NCBI GenBank assembly: GCA_003370465.1
Contig: QQTG01000022.1
Span: forward strand, 1 to 64,000
DNA from: Kangiella sp. HD9-110m-PIT-SAG07
GTDB taxonomy: Bacteria; Pseudomonadota; Gammaproteobacteria; Enterobacterales; Kangiellaceae
DNA: 64,000 nt
Reading direction: 5' to 3'
Both the position numbers and the translations under genes were made by a program. This document shows positions 56,753 through 64,000 of this stretch, piece after piece (within the stretch, counting starts at the first letter, position 1; every line of letters starts with the position of its first letter). The notes beneath the pieces were generated by a model. It saw nothing but the letters and a program-made list of their open reading frames with translations, had not been told where the DNA came from and searched no databases.

Positions 56753-57199
56753 TTAAGACAGACGTGCCTTAATCTTGCCACTTACCGCGCCCATGTCGGC
56801 ACGACCTTGAAGTTGTGGCTTTAACATCCCCATGACTTTGCCCATGTCTTTCATCGATTCTGCGCCAGTTTTAGCGACAGCATCTTCTATTAAGGCATTG
56901 ATTTCATCATCAGTCAGAGGCTGTGGAAGGAATTCTTGAAGTACTTCGATTTCAGCTTTTTCGATATCAGCCAGCTCTTGACGGCCAGCATCTTCGTATT
57001 GCTTGATGGAGTCGCGACGTTGCTTAACCGCTTTGTCGATAATAGCAAGAATGGCCGTGTCATCTAACGTTTCACGAGTGTCGACTTCAATCTGCTTGAT
57101 AGCAGACAAAGCTAGGCGAATGGTGGTCAAGCGAGCCTTATCTTTGGCGCGCATGGCATCCTTCATTTCCTCTTTAAGACGATCATGTAATTTTGACAC
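56753..57199 (-). CDS. yqeY: GatB/YqeY domain protein
   Basis: 148 residues, stand-alone YqeY protein with homology to the tRNA-binding tail of GatB amidotransferase. The motif EVLQEFLPQPLTDDEI and the C-terminal GKVMGMLKPQLQGRADM are typical. Start is GTG 57199 with GAGG upstream. Its place between rpsU and dnaG is very common in gammaproteobacteria outside the Enterobacteriaceae. The function is not settled; a role in tRNA-dependent amidation is only suggested by the domain. Confidence 0.94.
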   Translation of the reverse strand: MSKLHDRLKEEMKDAMRAKDKARLTTIRLALSAIKQIEVDTRETLDDTAILAIIDKAVKQRRDSIKQYEDAGRQELADIEKAEIEVLQEFLPQPLTDDEINALIEDAVAKTGAESMKDMGKVMGMLKPQLQGRADMGAVSGKIKARLS

Positions 57200-57252
57200 G
57201 GCTATCCTCTACTTATCTGTATTCAAAAAGAATGCTAAATAAGTTTAAACTA

Positions 57253-57468
57253 TTAATACAAGCGGATGCGACGAGCGTTTTCGCGAGATACTTTCTTCGC
57301 TGCACGCTTTACTGCCGCTGCTTTTTCACGCTTGCGTACAGATGTTGGCTTTTCGTAGTGTTCACGTTTACGAACTTCGGCCAAAATACCTGCTTTTTCG
57401 CATGAGCGCTTGAAGCGACGTAATGCAACGTCAAAAGGCTCGTTATCTTTTACTCTTACGCTTGGCAT
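57253..57468 (-). CDS. rpsU: 30S ribosomal protein S21
   Basis: 71 residues, very basic C-terminus. [27 protein letters not shown], given here in part, is almost invariant among gammaproteobacteria (for example [16 protein letters not shown]). AGGTGA precedes the ATG. First gene of the rpsU-yqeY-dnaG-rpoD unit, which coordinates translation, replication and transcription initiation. The spacer upstream ends in the terminator of the TonB-dependent receptor gene region. Confidence 0.98.
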   Translation of the reverse strand: MPSVRVKDNEPFDVALRRFKRSCEKAGILAEVRKREHYEKPTSVRKREKAAAVKRAAKKVSRENARRIRLY

Positions 57469-57586
57469 TAAAAATCACCTAACCTTTAAATTAATGTTAA
57501 TAAAATCATGTAGTTACTTTCTTGAAGCAGATCTATTGCCACAAGAAGGGCGCAAATTTTAAACATTTTTCGATCAAAAAGCAAAG

Positions 57587-57610
57587 AAAAGGCCCCTTTC
57601 GAGGCCTTTT
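57587..57610 (-). terminator. Terminator after the TonB-dependent receptor
   Basis: On the minus strand AAAAGGCC and GGCCTTTT enclose TC-GAAA-GG, a GAAA-tetraloop hairpin ending in T's, seven bases past the receptor stop codon. It shields the rpsU promoter region from the upstream gene. Confidence 0.85.
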
Positions 57611-57616
57611 TTTTAT

Positions 57617-60181
57617 TTATTTGATGCTGTAATCAAGTTTTACGTAGTAGAAAGCACCGTTTATACCAAATGGAGTCGATTCCCACGGGTAGATGTAGTT
57701 ACCAAATTCTGGTGCATCACTAATAAAGCGATGAACAGCATTATCTGGTAATTTGTCAGGATACTCGTCGGTAATATTGTTGCCGCCGACTGTCAGTTTC
57801 ACACCATTATCGAAGTCGTAACGCACTTCTAGGTCTGCTAACCATTTAGCACTAGAGCGAACCGTCGGTGATGGGTCGATGCCCAGAGCTCCATTACAAA
57901 CATCTGGGTTCTGAGTTGGAATCCCTAACCCCTGACAAGTGAAGAATGATGTCTTAACTTTGCCGTAACGGTTAACCTTTAATGACGTCGACCAATTATT
58001 GATATCCCAATCTAGACCTAGCAATAAACGTTGACGAGGTTGACCCGTTTCAACATTGTCCACTTGTGCTTTAGAGAATAGCGTTTCAGGCAATACACCT
58101 TCTGGCGCGTTAATCTCTTTAACTTCAGTGCGGTTGTAGTGAGTAAGCCAAGTAAAGGTAAAGTCACCCCAGTTGTCGGTTCCCCAGTCATAAGTTAAGA
58201 CGAGGTCAGCACCAAAGGTTTCAGTATCAATTGCGTTTGAGAAGAACTGGCCTTTGTTGTAACCGTTAGCATTAAGGAAGTCTACCGCCTCTTGGTTGAT
58301 TACTGGGTTGCCGTTAGCATCAGCGTTTTGGCCATTTAAACCTCCACCAAGCACGATACGGTCTTCAATATCGATTTGATAGGCATCCAGCGATATGCTT
58401 AAACCGTTTCCTGGGCTATAAACCGCTCCAAGACTAACGTTTTCAGACGACTCGTGCTCTAACTGTTCAACGCCATAAGCTGATGCAAACACACTGCCTT
58501 CTGGGGCATGGAACGTTTGCGACAGTTCTGTTCCGTCGACGTCAGTAAAGACGGTGGTGAATGCTCTTTGAGCTAAGCTTGGAGCACGGAAGCCAGTTGA
58601 AACTGCACCGCGAAGGCCGAAGCTCTCGGTAATATCCCAGCGAGCTGAAACTTTACCCGTGGTTGCATCGCCTGCATCACTGTAATCCTCGAATCGGCCA
58701 GCGACACCTAACAAGAAGTTTTCACTCAAGTTAGTTTCGATGTCCATGTAGAACGCATAGTTATCACGCTCACGCTGGCTTGAGGCTGAGATTTGTGGGC
58801 TGTAACCAGGGAAGCCCTGCATACCACACGCTGCAGCAACGCTTGGATCTATTACTGACGGGAAAGGATTATTAGTGTCGCCAGTATAGCCACAAGAGTA
58901 AGAGACTAAATCACCCGATTGAATGCCATAGTTTTCTTCGCGATATTCAAGGCCCGTGGCTAGGTAGATATCGTCATACCAGCCCCAATCAACAGCGCCA
59001 TTCAAGTCAAAGTTATAAGTTCTTTGAGTGAAGTTGATGTTACCACTGTCGGCTGAATTAGGACCTGAGTTGGCACGAATCTCTGCATCGGTAGCGCCAG
59101 GATTATTTTGGACATACTGGGCGGCAATCGAGGCATTGATCGAGTTAGATGCTGCGAAAGCAAATTGATTGTCACCATACACAGCACTTAAATCATACTC
59201 CCATGATGAGTCACCAAGGAAGTCACGAACACCAAACGCCAGAGATGTGTCTTTTACCGTAGTGTTTTGTAATGGTAAGAATCCATCAGGGTAAACTTGC
59301 GGTACATTTCGATCGGCGCGATCTTCAAAGCGATAAAAGCCTGCTGACTCACCTGAACGGGTTGATACTCCACCGAAGAAGTAAGCAATATCTGCTTCAC
59401 CATTAAAGAATAAATATTTGTTTTCTGACGATGAGTCACCGAGTCGCATGATGACACGATCTTTGCGGTTACTGATCCCTGCGCGGTTTGTTGCGCCACG
59501 GTCGCGGAACTCAGCCGTCAGGTTTAAGAAGCCTGTATCACCAATATTGATTGTGCTATTTGCTGATACTTGATTGACTTCACCATCGCCTTCTTTGGTT
59601 TCGCCCCACTTCCCAGAGAGAGTAGTGCCAGCGCCGCCACCTTTTAGAATGATGTTGATTACACCAGCAATTGCGTCTGAGCCGTACTGAGCTGCTGCAC
59701 CATCGCGCAGGACCTCAATGTGCTCGATAGCTGATACTGGAATGGAGTTAATATCCGTTCCGGCAGAGCCACGGCCAATGGTTTGTTGAATATTAACCCA
59801 AGCCTGACTGTGACGACGTTTACCATTGACCAAAATCAGGACCTGATCCGGGCCAAGACCACGCAATGTGGCCGGACGGATAATATCGGTACCATCGCTC
59901 ACGGTGGTACGTGAGAAGTTAAACGATGGAGCAAGTTTTTGTAAAAGCTCACCGACTTCACTCGCGCCTGACTCTTCGATGATTTCGCTAGTGATAAGGT
60001 CAACGGGAACAGCAGTGTCTTCAATAGTTCGACCACTAACGCGAGTACCGGTAACAATAACGGTGTCCGCTTTCTTGGTTTCACCAATTTGACTGTTTTC
60101 TTGCTCGGCTGCTTGAGCTGACAATGAATAGCCAGCAGTTAGTGATGCCACTACAGCGGCATGTATTATGGTTTTCTTCAT
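57617..60181 (-). CDS. TonB-dependent outer-membrane receptor
   Basis: 854 residues from ATG 60181 (GGGGAAG upstream); ten extra codons are possible from 60211. Signal peptide ends near AQAAE. The plug domain (about 40-165) has the TonB-box-like DTVIVTG, LRGLGPDQVLILVNGKRR and VEVLRDGAAAQYGSDAIAGVINI-type pattern (here IEVLRDGAAAQYGSDA). A 22-strand barrel follows. The protein ends DYSIK rather than with the usual aromatic residue of barrel proteins. Family resembles receptors for large organic ligands; the ligand is unknown. No linked transport genes. Confidence 0.93.
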   Translation of the reverse strand: MKKTIIHAAVVASLTAGYSLSAQAAEQENSQIGETKKADTVIVTGTRVSGRTIEDTAVPVDLITSEIIEESGASEVGELLQKLAPSFNFSRTTVSDGTDIIRPATLRGLGPDQVLILVNGKRRHSQAWVNIQQTIGRGSAGTDINSIPVSAIEHIEVLRDGAAAQYGSDAIAGVINIILKGGGAGTTLSGKWGETKEGDGEVNQVSANSTINIGDTGFLNLTAEFRDRGATNRAGISNRKDRVIMRLGDSSSENKYLFFNGEADIAYFFGGVSTRSGESAGFYRFEDRADRNVPQVYPDGFLPLQNTTVKDTSLAFGVRDFLGDSSWEYDLSAVYGDNQFAFAASNSINASIAAQYVQNNPGATDAEIRANSGPNSADSGNINFTQRTYNFDLNGAVDWGWYDDIYLATGLEYREENYGIQSGDLVSYSCGYTGDTNNPFPSVIDPSVAAACGMQGFPGYSPQISASSQRERDNYAFYMDIETNLSENFLLGVAGRFEDYSDAGDATTGKVSARWDITESFGLRGAVSTGFRAPSLAQRAFTTVFTDVDGTELSQTFHAPEGSVFASAYGVEQLEHESSENVSLGAVYSPGNGLSISLDAYQIDIEDRIVLGGGLNGQNADANGNPVINQEAVDFLNANGYNKGQFFSNAIDTETFGADLVLTYDWGTDNWGDFTFTWLTHYNRTEVKEINAPEGVLPETLFSKAQVDNVETGQPRQRLLLGLDWDINNWSTSLKVNRYGKVKTSFFTCQGLGIPTQNPDVCNGALGIDPSPTVRSSAKWLADLEVRYDFDNGVKLTVGGNNITDEYPDKLPDNAVHRFISDAPEFGNYIYPWESTPFGINGAFYYVKLDYSIK

Positions 60182-60292
60182 ATTCTTCCCCCTAGAATGT
60201 GGAACGGACAAGGTAGCGAAGAGTATTCCTTAAAGCTATGAACTTGTTCCGATCTTTTAAGATAAATGGCAAGTTTGTTATTGTGTTGTTCC

Positions 60293-60321
60293 TCGCCATA
60301 GATGTTTAGATCGCCTATAAT
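60293..60321 (+). promoter_or_regulatory. Sigma-70 promoter for tsaD
   Basis: TCGCCA (60293-60298, 4 of 6), exact 17-base spacer, perfect TATAAT (60316-60321). Transcription would start near 60328, leaving about 30 bases before the TTG start at 60360. A start at the earlier TTG (60333) would leave almost no leader, which supports the later start. Confidence 0.6.
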
Positions 60322-60359
60322 TCAATCATCTTTTGCAACCAATACAGATTAGACCTGAT

Positions 60360-61382
60360 TTGAAAATCCTTGGTATAGAAACTTCTTGTGATGAAACTGG
60401 TGTCGCTATATACGACTCTGAGCGAGGAATCGTGGGCGATGCGCTATACAGCCAAGTCGAATTACACGCTGAATATGGGGGTGTTGTGCCCGAATTAGCT
60501 TCACGCGATCATGTTCGCAAGACCATCCCACTGGTCAAAGAAGTGTTAAAACAGGCAAATTGCACAAAAAACGATATTGATGCCATTGCCTATACCAAAG
60601 GTCCAGGGTTAATTGGTGCCTTATTTGTGGGTGTCGGTGTCGGACGTAGCCTAGCGTATGCTTGGGATATTCCAGCGATTGGCGTCCATCATATGGAAGG
60701 GCATCTTTTAGCACCAATGCTGGAAGACGAACAACCTGAATTCCCCTTTGTTGCTTTGTTGGTTTCTGGCGGCCATACGTTGCTAGTGGACGTTAAAGGG
60801 TTGGGCCAGTATGAAATCCTTGGAGAGTCGATTGACGACGCCGCTGGTGAAGCTTTTGATAAAACAGCAAAGATCATGGGGCTTGGCTATCCGGGAGGCC
60901 CTGCCTTGGCGGCTCTTGCTGAATCAGGTCATGCCGGAGTCTACAAGTTACCACGCCCGATGACTGATCGACCGGGGCTAGAATTTAGTTTTAGCGGATT
61001 AAAAACCGCGGTCGCCAACTTGTATCGAGATTCAAGTAAAACCGAACAAGACCTCGCGGATATCGCGTATGCCTTCCAAGAAGCCGTGGTCGATACGATT
61101 TTTATTAAGTGTCGCAGGGCGTTAGAACAAACGGGTCATAAACGTTTAGTTGTCGCTGGTGGCGTAAGCGCCAACATTGCGCTACGAGCTAAATTGTCTG
61201 AGTTACTGGAAAAGAAAGGCGGAAAAGCCTATTATCCTCGTCCGAAATTCTGTACTGATAACGGTGCCATGATCGCTTATGCTGGTTACTGTCGATATCA
61301 GGCAATCTTAAACGGACAAGATCAGTTTGAAGAGCCAGCGGTTAGAGCAAAACCACGCTGGCCGATCGCGGAGCTAGGTTAA
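60360..61382 (+). CDS. tsaD: tRNA N6-adenosine threonylcarbamoyltransferase
   Basis: Transfers threonylcarbamoyl to A37 of tRNAs that read ANN codons (t6A), with TsaB and TsaE. 340 residues from TTG 60360, giving the family N-terminus [19 protein letters not shown] (E. coli 337). Metal-binding [10 protein letters not shown] (HxxxH) near 108-117; ATP motif [10 protein letters not shown] near 134; [10 protein letters not shown] near 272. Upstream TTG 60333 would add nine unusual residues. Divergent from the receptor gene, and near rpsU-dnaG-rpoD as in E. coli. Confidence 0.95.
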   Translation: MKILGIETSCDETGVAIYDSERGIVGDALYSQVELHAEYGGVVPELASRDHVRKTIPLVKEVLKQANCTKNDIDAIAYTKGPGLIGALFVGVGVGRSLAYAWDIPAIGVHHMEGHLLAPMLEDEQPEFPFVALLVSGGHTLLVDVKGLGQYEILGESIDDAAGEAFDKTAKIMGLGYPGGPALAALAESGHAGVYKLPRPMTDRPGLEFSFSGLKTAVANLYRDSSKTEQDLADIAYAFQEAVVDTIFIKCRRALEQTGHKRLVVAGGVSANIALRAKLSELLEKKGGKAYYPRPKFCTDNGAMIAYAGYCRYQAILNGQDQFEEPAVRAKPRWPIAELG

Positions 61383-61403
61383 AAGGTTGGGTAAAACGCC
61401 GGA

Positions 61404-62186
61404 TTACGAGAGAGCTGCTCCAGCATAAGTATCAATAAAGAAGTAAATCGTGATACCAATGCTGGCAAAAATCACAAAAAGCCTAACGTGGTGCTGTGAC
61501 AGTTTTTTTGATAGGTTAGCAGCCATAAAGCCCCCGATTAAAGAACCAGCTAAAACAATAAAGCCTTCATACCAAGCGATAGTATCATTGTAGATAAATA
61601 TGACGATAGCTACTAAGGCAACAACCGTGGAAAGTAGAAGCTTGATACCATTCATCGCGTTGATATTGGTGTACCCCGCCAGCGCTAAGTAGCTCAGAGT
61701 AATAATCCCCTGACCTGCGTTAAAAAATCCGCCATACACACAAATTCCGAACAAGGTAAGCGCTAGCAACACTTTTCCTATTGTTGAGGCGTGACGATGT
61801 CGAGTGCCGAGCTTTTTTAATAAAGCGTTAATGCGGCCACCGAAAATAAATAAAAGCGTTGCGAATAATAATAACCATGGGATCGATGTGCGGAACACAT
61901 CTTCAGGAATTTGCAGCAGTAACCAGGCGCCCAAAACACCACCAAGCAGAGCGATAAAGATGAGCTTGGGTAATTCTTTTTTATGGGCGCGTAAATCGTC
62001 CTTAAAAGCATAGGCGCCACTTAAGTAGCCACCGCAAGAAGAGAAAGTATTAGTAGCGTTAGCGCTTACAGGAGGAACGCCTACAAACATCAAAGCAGGA
62101 AAAGTGATAAAGCTGCCGCCACCAGCGATCGAATTAACCATGCCGCCAAGAAGTCCGGCACTAAAAAGAAGAAGTAGTTCAAACAT
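61404..62186 (-). CDS. TSUP (TauE/SafE) family membrane transporter
   Basis: 260 residues, about 8 membrane segments in two repeats. The family signatures are GMVNSIAGGGSFITFPALMFVG-type (here GGMVNSIAGGGSFITFPAL) near 14-32 and GGFFNAGQGIITLSYLALAG near 150-170. Members move sulfite, sulfonates or organic acids; the substrate here is unknown. It is convergent with tsaD, 21 bases apart. Confidence 0.9.
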   Translation of the reverse strand: MFELLLLFSAGLLGGMVNSIAGGGSFITFPALMFVGVPPVSANATNTFSSCGGYLSGAYAFKDDLRAHKKELPKLIFIALLGGVLGAWLLLQIPEDVFRTSIPWLLLFATLLFIFGGRINALLKKLGTRHRHASTIGKVLLALTLFGICVYGGFFNAGQGIITLSYLALAGYTNINAMNGIKLLLSTVVALVAIVIFIYNDTIAWYEGFIVLAGSLIGGFMAANLSKKLSQHHVRLFVIFASIGITIYFFIDTYAGAALS

Positions 62187-62255
62187 AAGTGATAATCATA
62201 TGACCCTTTAAGATGGTAAGGTTTATAGGGTGGGTTAGCATTTATGCGTAACCCA

Positions 62256-62585
62256 TTAACTTGTTTTTTGATGATGTATAAGTCTTGAGAACTTGAGCCA
62301 TGACTTCCAAATTTCAGAAGCTACTTCACTATAAACTGGTTGAGATTTCTTTCCTGCGGTATCTACATCAAACCATCTACAAAACTCTTCATGAACAATA
62401 TTCAAAACATCTGCTTGGCTTGAAGCTTCTTTTAGCCTAGGAAGGATCGTGTCAACCTCGCTAGCATACTCGTCGGTATTCTCTCCAAAATTAATACCTA
62501 CTGGGTCAAGACGAAAGAGGATCTGTTCTACTTCAGAATAGAGGGTAGTGTATTGAGCTTTCATTTTGGTGCGATTTTCATCCAT
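62256..62585 (-). CDS. Hypothetical small acidic protein
   Basis: 109 residues, no signal peptide or membrane segment. The stretch LDPVGINFGENTDEYASEVDTILPRL resembles a DP-G-I...DEY pattern seen in small uncharacterised bacterial proteins, some of them immunity-like; this is a weak recollection. It overlaps the downstream end of the MFS gene by 8 bases on the same strand, so it is likely co-translated with it. Confidence 0.6.
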   Translation of the reverse strand: MDENRTKMKAQYTTLYSEVEQILFRLDPVGINFGENTDEYASEVDTILPRLKEASSQADVLNIVHEEFCRWFDVDTAGKKSQPVYSEVASEIWKSWLKFSRLIHHQKTS

Positions 62586-63762
62586 GATTCGCTTTCCTAT
62601 TTAATACCTGCATCAGTAAAACCAAAACAACCGAGCCTAACACCAACCATGCGAAGTTATGCGGTGTGCCATCGAACAATAGGGCAAGTAGTGGGCCAGC
62701 GAGGGCGCCTGAGCCGAAGCGGAGGGTGCCGATAACGGCGGTGGCGGTGCCGCTTTTTTCGGCGAAGGTATTGAGCACAAGCGCGTCGGAATTGGTGGTG
62801 ATGAATGCGAGTGAGCCAAGCAGCAGGAAAATGGAGGCTGCTGTGGCGTACAGGCCTAAATCAAGTTGCAGCACGGTAAAAAAGGCTGTGCCCGTAAACA
62901 GCGCGTAGACTGAACCGAAACGTAGCAGCTTGCGCGAGCCAAAACGTTCGACAATGCGGCTATTGACGATGTTGCTGATAAAAAGGCCGATAACGTTGAC
63001 GGCGAATAGGATACTGAAGGATTTTTCGCTGGCGCCGAAGTGCGTAATGTATAGGTACGAGATCGATGTCAGGTAGCAGAAAAACGCAAAAGTCGCGAAC
63101 ATGGAGGTAAAAATATCCAAGCGTACCGTTTTGTTAGCGAAAACTGAACGGTAATTATTAGCGAACTCTCTAAGCCATTGACGGTTTTTCTTCTTTGGCA
63201 TACTGCTCGGTAGTTTCCACAGCACCAGCGCGAGAATTAACACGGCATAGGCCGCTAAGACGAAAAAAATATTGCGCCATCCCGTAAAGTGCAGAATAAA
63301 ACTACCGATACTGGGCGCAATCATCGGTGCGATCATCATGATCATACTGACGTAAGAGAGGCCTTTTGCCGTATGCTTGCCGTACATATCGCGGATAACG
63401 CCCGGCACGACCACGGTAGCACCACTACTAATCGCTGCTTGGAAGAAACGTAAGGTCAGGAAGCTTTCGATAGATTCTGAAAATGCTAGCGCGACTGAGA
63501 AAAAAGCAAAACCGAGCAGTCCGATAATAACCACTCGACGACGGCCTATGCGATCCGCAATAGGGCCGAAAACAAGCATGCCTAGTGCGTACCCCGCCAT
63601 GTAAATACTCAGAGAATTTTGCACCGCTGTTGGCGTGGTGGAAAATTCTTTGGCGATAGTTGGCATCGCAGGCAAGTACATATCGATTGCCAGCGGTGAG
63701 ATCGCGACAATAGAGGCCAGTAATGGTAATAACCGCAGTGGGTTTTTAATGTGATGACTCAT
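62578..63762 (-). CDS. Bcr/CflA-type MFS drug efflux transporter
   Basis: 394 residues, 12 membrane segments. The opening (SPLAIDMYLPAMPTIAKEF, then FGPIADRIGRRRVVIIGL) holds the Asp-rich helix-1 motif and the MFS A-loop GxxxDRxGRR typical of the Bcr/CflA group, which exports bicyclomycin, sulfonamides or cysteine in studied cases. No ribosome-binding site of note; 25 bases after plsY on the same strand. Substrate not known here. Confidence 0.9.
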   Translation of the reverse strand: MSHHIKNPLRLLPLLASIVAISPLAIDMYLPAMPTIAKEFSTTPTAVQNSLSIYMAGYALGMLVFGPIADRIGRRRVVIIGLLGFAFFSVALAFSESIESFLTLRFFQAAISSGATVVVPGVIRDMYGKHTAKGLSYVSMIMMIAPMIAPSIGSFILHFTGWRNIFFVLAAYAVLILALVLWKLPSSMPKKKNRQWLREFANNYRSVFANKTVRLDIFTSMFATFAFFCYLTSISYLYITHFGASEKSFSILFAVNVIGLFISNIVNSRIVERFGSRKLLRFGSVYALFTGTAFFTVLQLDLGLYATAASIFLLLGSLAFITTNSDALVLNTFAEKSGTATAVIGTLRFGSGALAGPLLALLFDGTPHNFAWLVLGSVVLVLLMQVLNRKANHG

Positions 63763-63787
63763 TGACTAGCCTTAGTGTTTCGGTGAT

Positions 63788-64000
63788 TTACTTATCAGTC
63801 GATTTTTTATCAGTAATTTTCCGTTCAGTCCCTTGCCATAAATTTTTGATATTTTGGCGGTGGCGCCATGTGAGAATGAGGAACATGGCAAAAAGCGGGA
63901 AGAAGTACCTATGATCCATGTAAAAGCCAAAGGCTGCAACAGCAAAACTGGATAACAGGGATGCAAGAGATGAATAGCGACTGAAGAAAGCAGTAACGGC
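63788..64000 (-). CDS. plsY: Acyl-phosphate glycerol-3-phosphate acyltransferase PlsY, 3' part
   Basis: Inner-membrane enzyme that makes lysophosphatidic acid in phospholipid synthesis. Only the last 70 residues are in the window: two membrane segments (FFSRYSSLASLLSSFAVAAF and YFFPLFAMFLILTW), then the conserved tail RHRQNIKNLWQGTERKI. Reading frame continues to the window end without a stop. Beside tsaD and the rpoD operon region, as in E. coli (ygiH). Confidence 0.9.
   Translation of the reverse strand, partial: AVTAFFSRYSSLASLLSSFAVAAFGFYMDHRYFFPLFAMFLILTWRHRQNIKNLWQGTERKITDKKSTDK

Overview
This window is housekeeping chromosome from a gammaproteobacterium. The evidence is gene order: mrcA divergent from pilMNOPQ-aroK-aroB-damX-hemE; mutM-rpmG-rpmB-radC divergent from coaBC and followed by slmA and pyrE; lptD-surA-pdxA-rsmA divergent from amgK-murU-djlA; and rpsU-yqeY-dnaG-rpoD divergent from tsaD. 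Base composition is moderate (mid-40s % GC by eye). Gene content and order look like a Kangiella-type marine gammaproteobacterium, but that genus guess rests on recollection of synteny and was not searched. No phage, plasmid or CRISPR region was seen, and no gap between genes exceeds 300 bases.

Layout. 1-10002: 5' part of penicillin-binding protein 1A (minus), then the type IV pilus assembly operon pilM-N-O-P-Q, then aroK, aroB and an ATPase-SPOR (DamX-type) gene. 10103-16110: hemE, a YheT-type hydrolase, an aldehyde dehydrogenase, coaD, a ferredoxin, a patatin, and two small minus-strand genes (DUF3301, YjbR). 16201-25786: two tandem ExbD-like genes, mutM, rpmG, rpmB, radC, coaBC, a membrane-anchored phosphomannomutase, slmA, a DUF4124 protein, pyrE. 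26024-34746: PilZ protein, rsmA, pdxA, surA, lptD, and divergent amgK, murU, djlA. 34926-37096: an all-alpha dUTPase, an L7/L12-like small protein, a sirtuin, and a GIY-YIG nuclease gene set among three palindromic repeats. 37097-52567: purC, acnA, two MFS transporters, a lipoprotein M1 aminopeptidase, an RND efflux pair, a DUF2254 protein. 52637-57468: tRNA(CAT), rpoD, dnaG, yqeY, rpsU. 57617-64000: TonB-dependent receptor, tsaD, a TSUP transporter, a small unknown, a Bcr/CflA-type MFS pump and the 3' part of plsY.

Four points stand out. (1) pilM has an in-frame TAA at codon 59 inside an otherwise full-length, well conserved reading frame. (2) A small GIY-YIG nuclease gene lies among three hairpin repeats that share one consensus, in both orientations, with compensatory base changes in the stems: a candidate nuclease-linked repeat element. 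(3) The usual dut gene is missing from its conserved place after coaBC, while an unrelated dimeric-type dUTPase gene lies about 14 kb away. (4) The CAT-anticodon tRNA next to rpoD carries features of tRNA-Ile2 (lysidine type) rather than tRNA-Met.

How the genes work together: much of the window serves the cell envelope (PBP1A, type IV pilus, DamX, LptD/SurA, AmgK/MurU recycling, AlgC, RND efflux, PlsY). The rest covers core information processing (rpsU, dnaG, rpoD, rpmB/G, rsmA, tsaD, tRNA) and cofactor or nucleotide synthesis (aroK/B, hemE, coaD, coaBC, pdxA, pyrE, purC, dUTPase).
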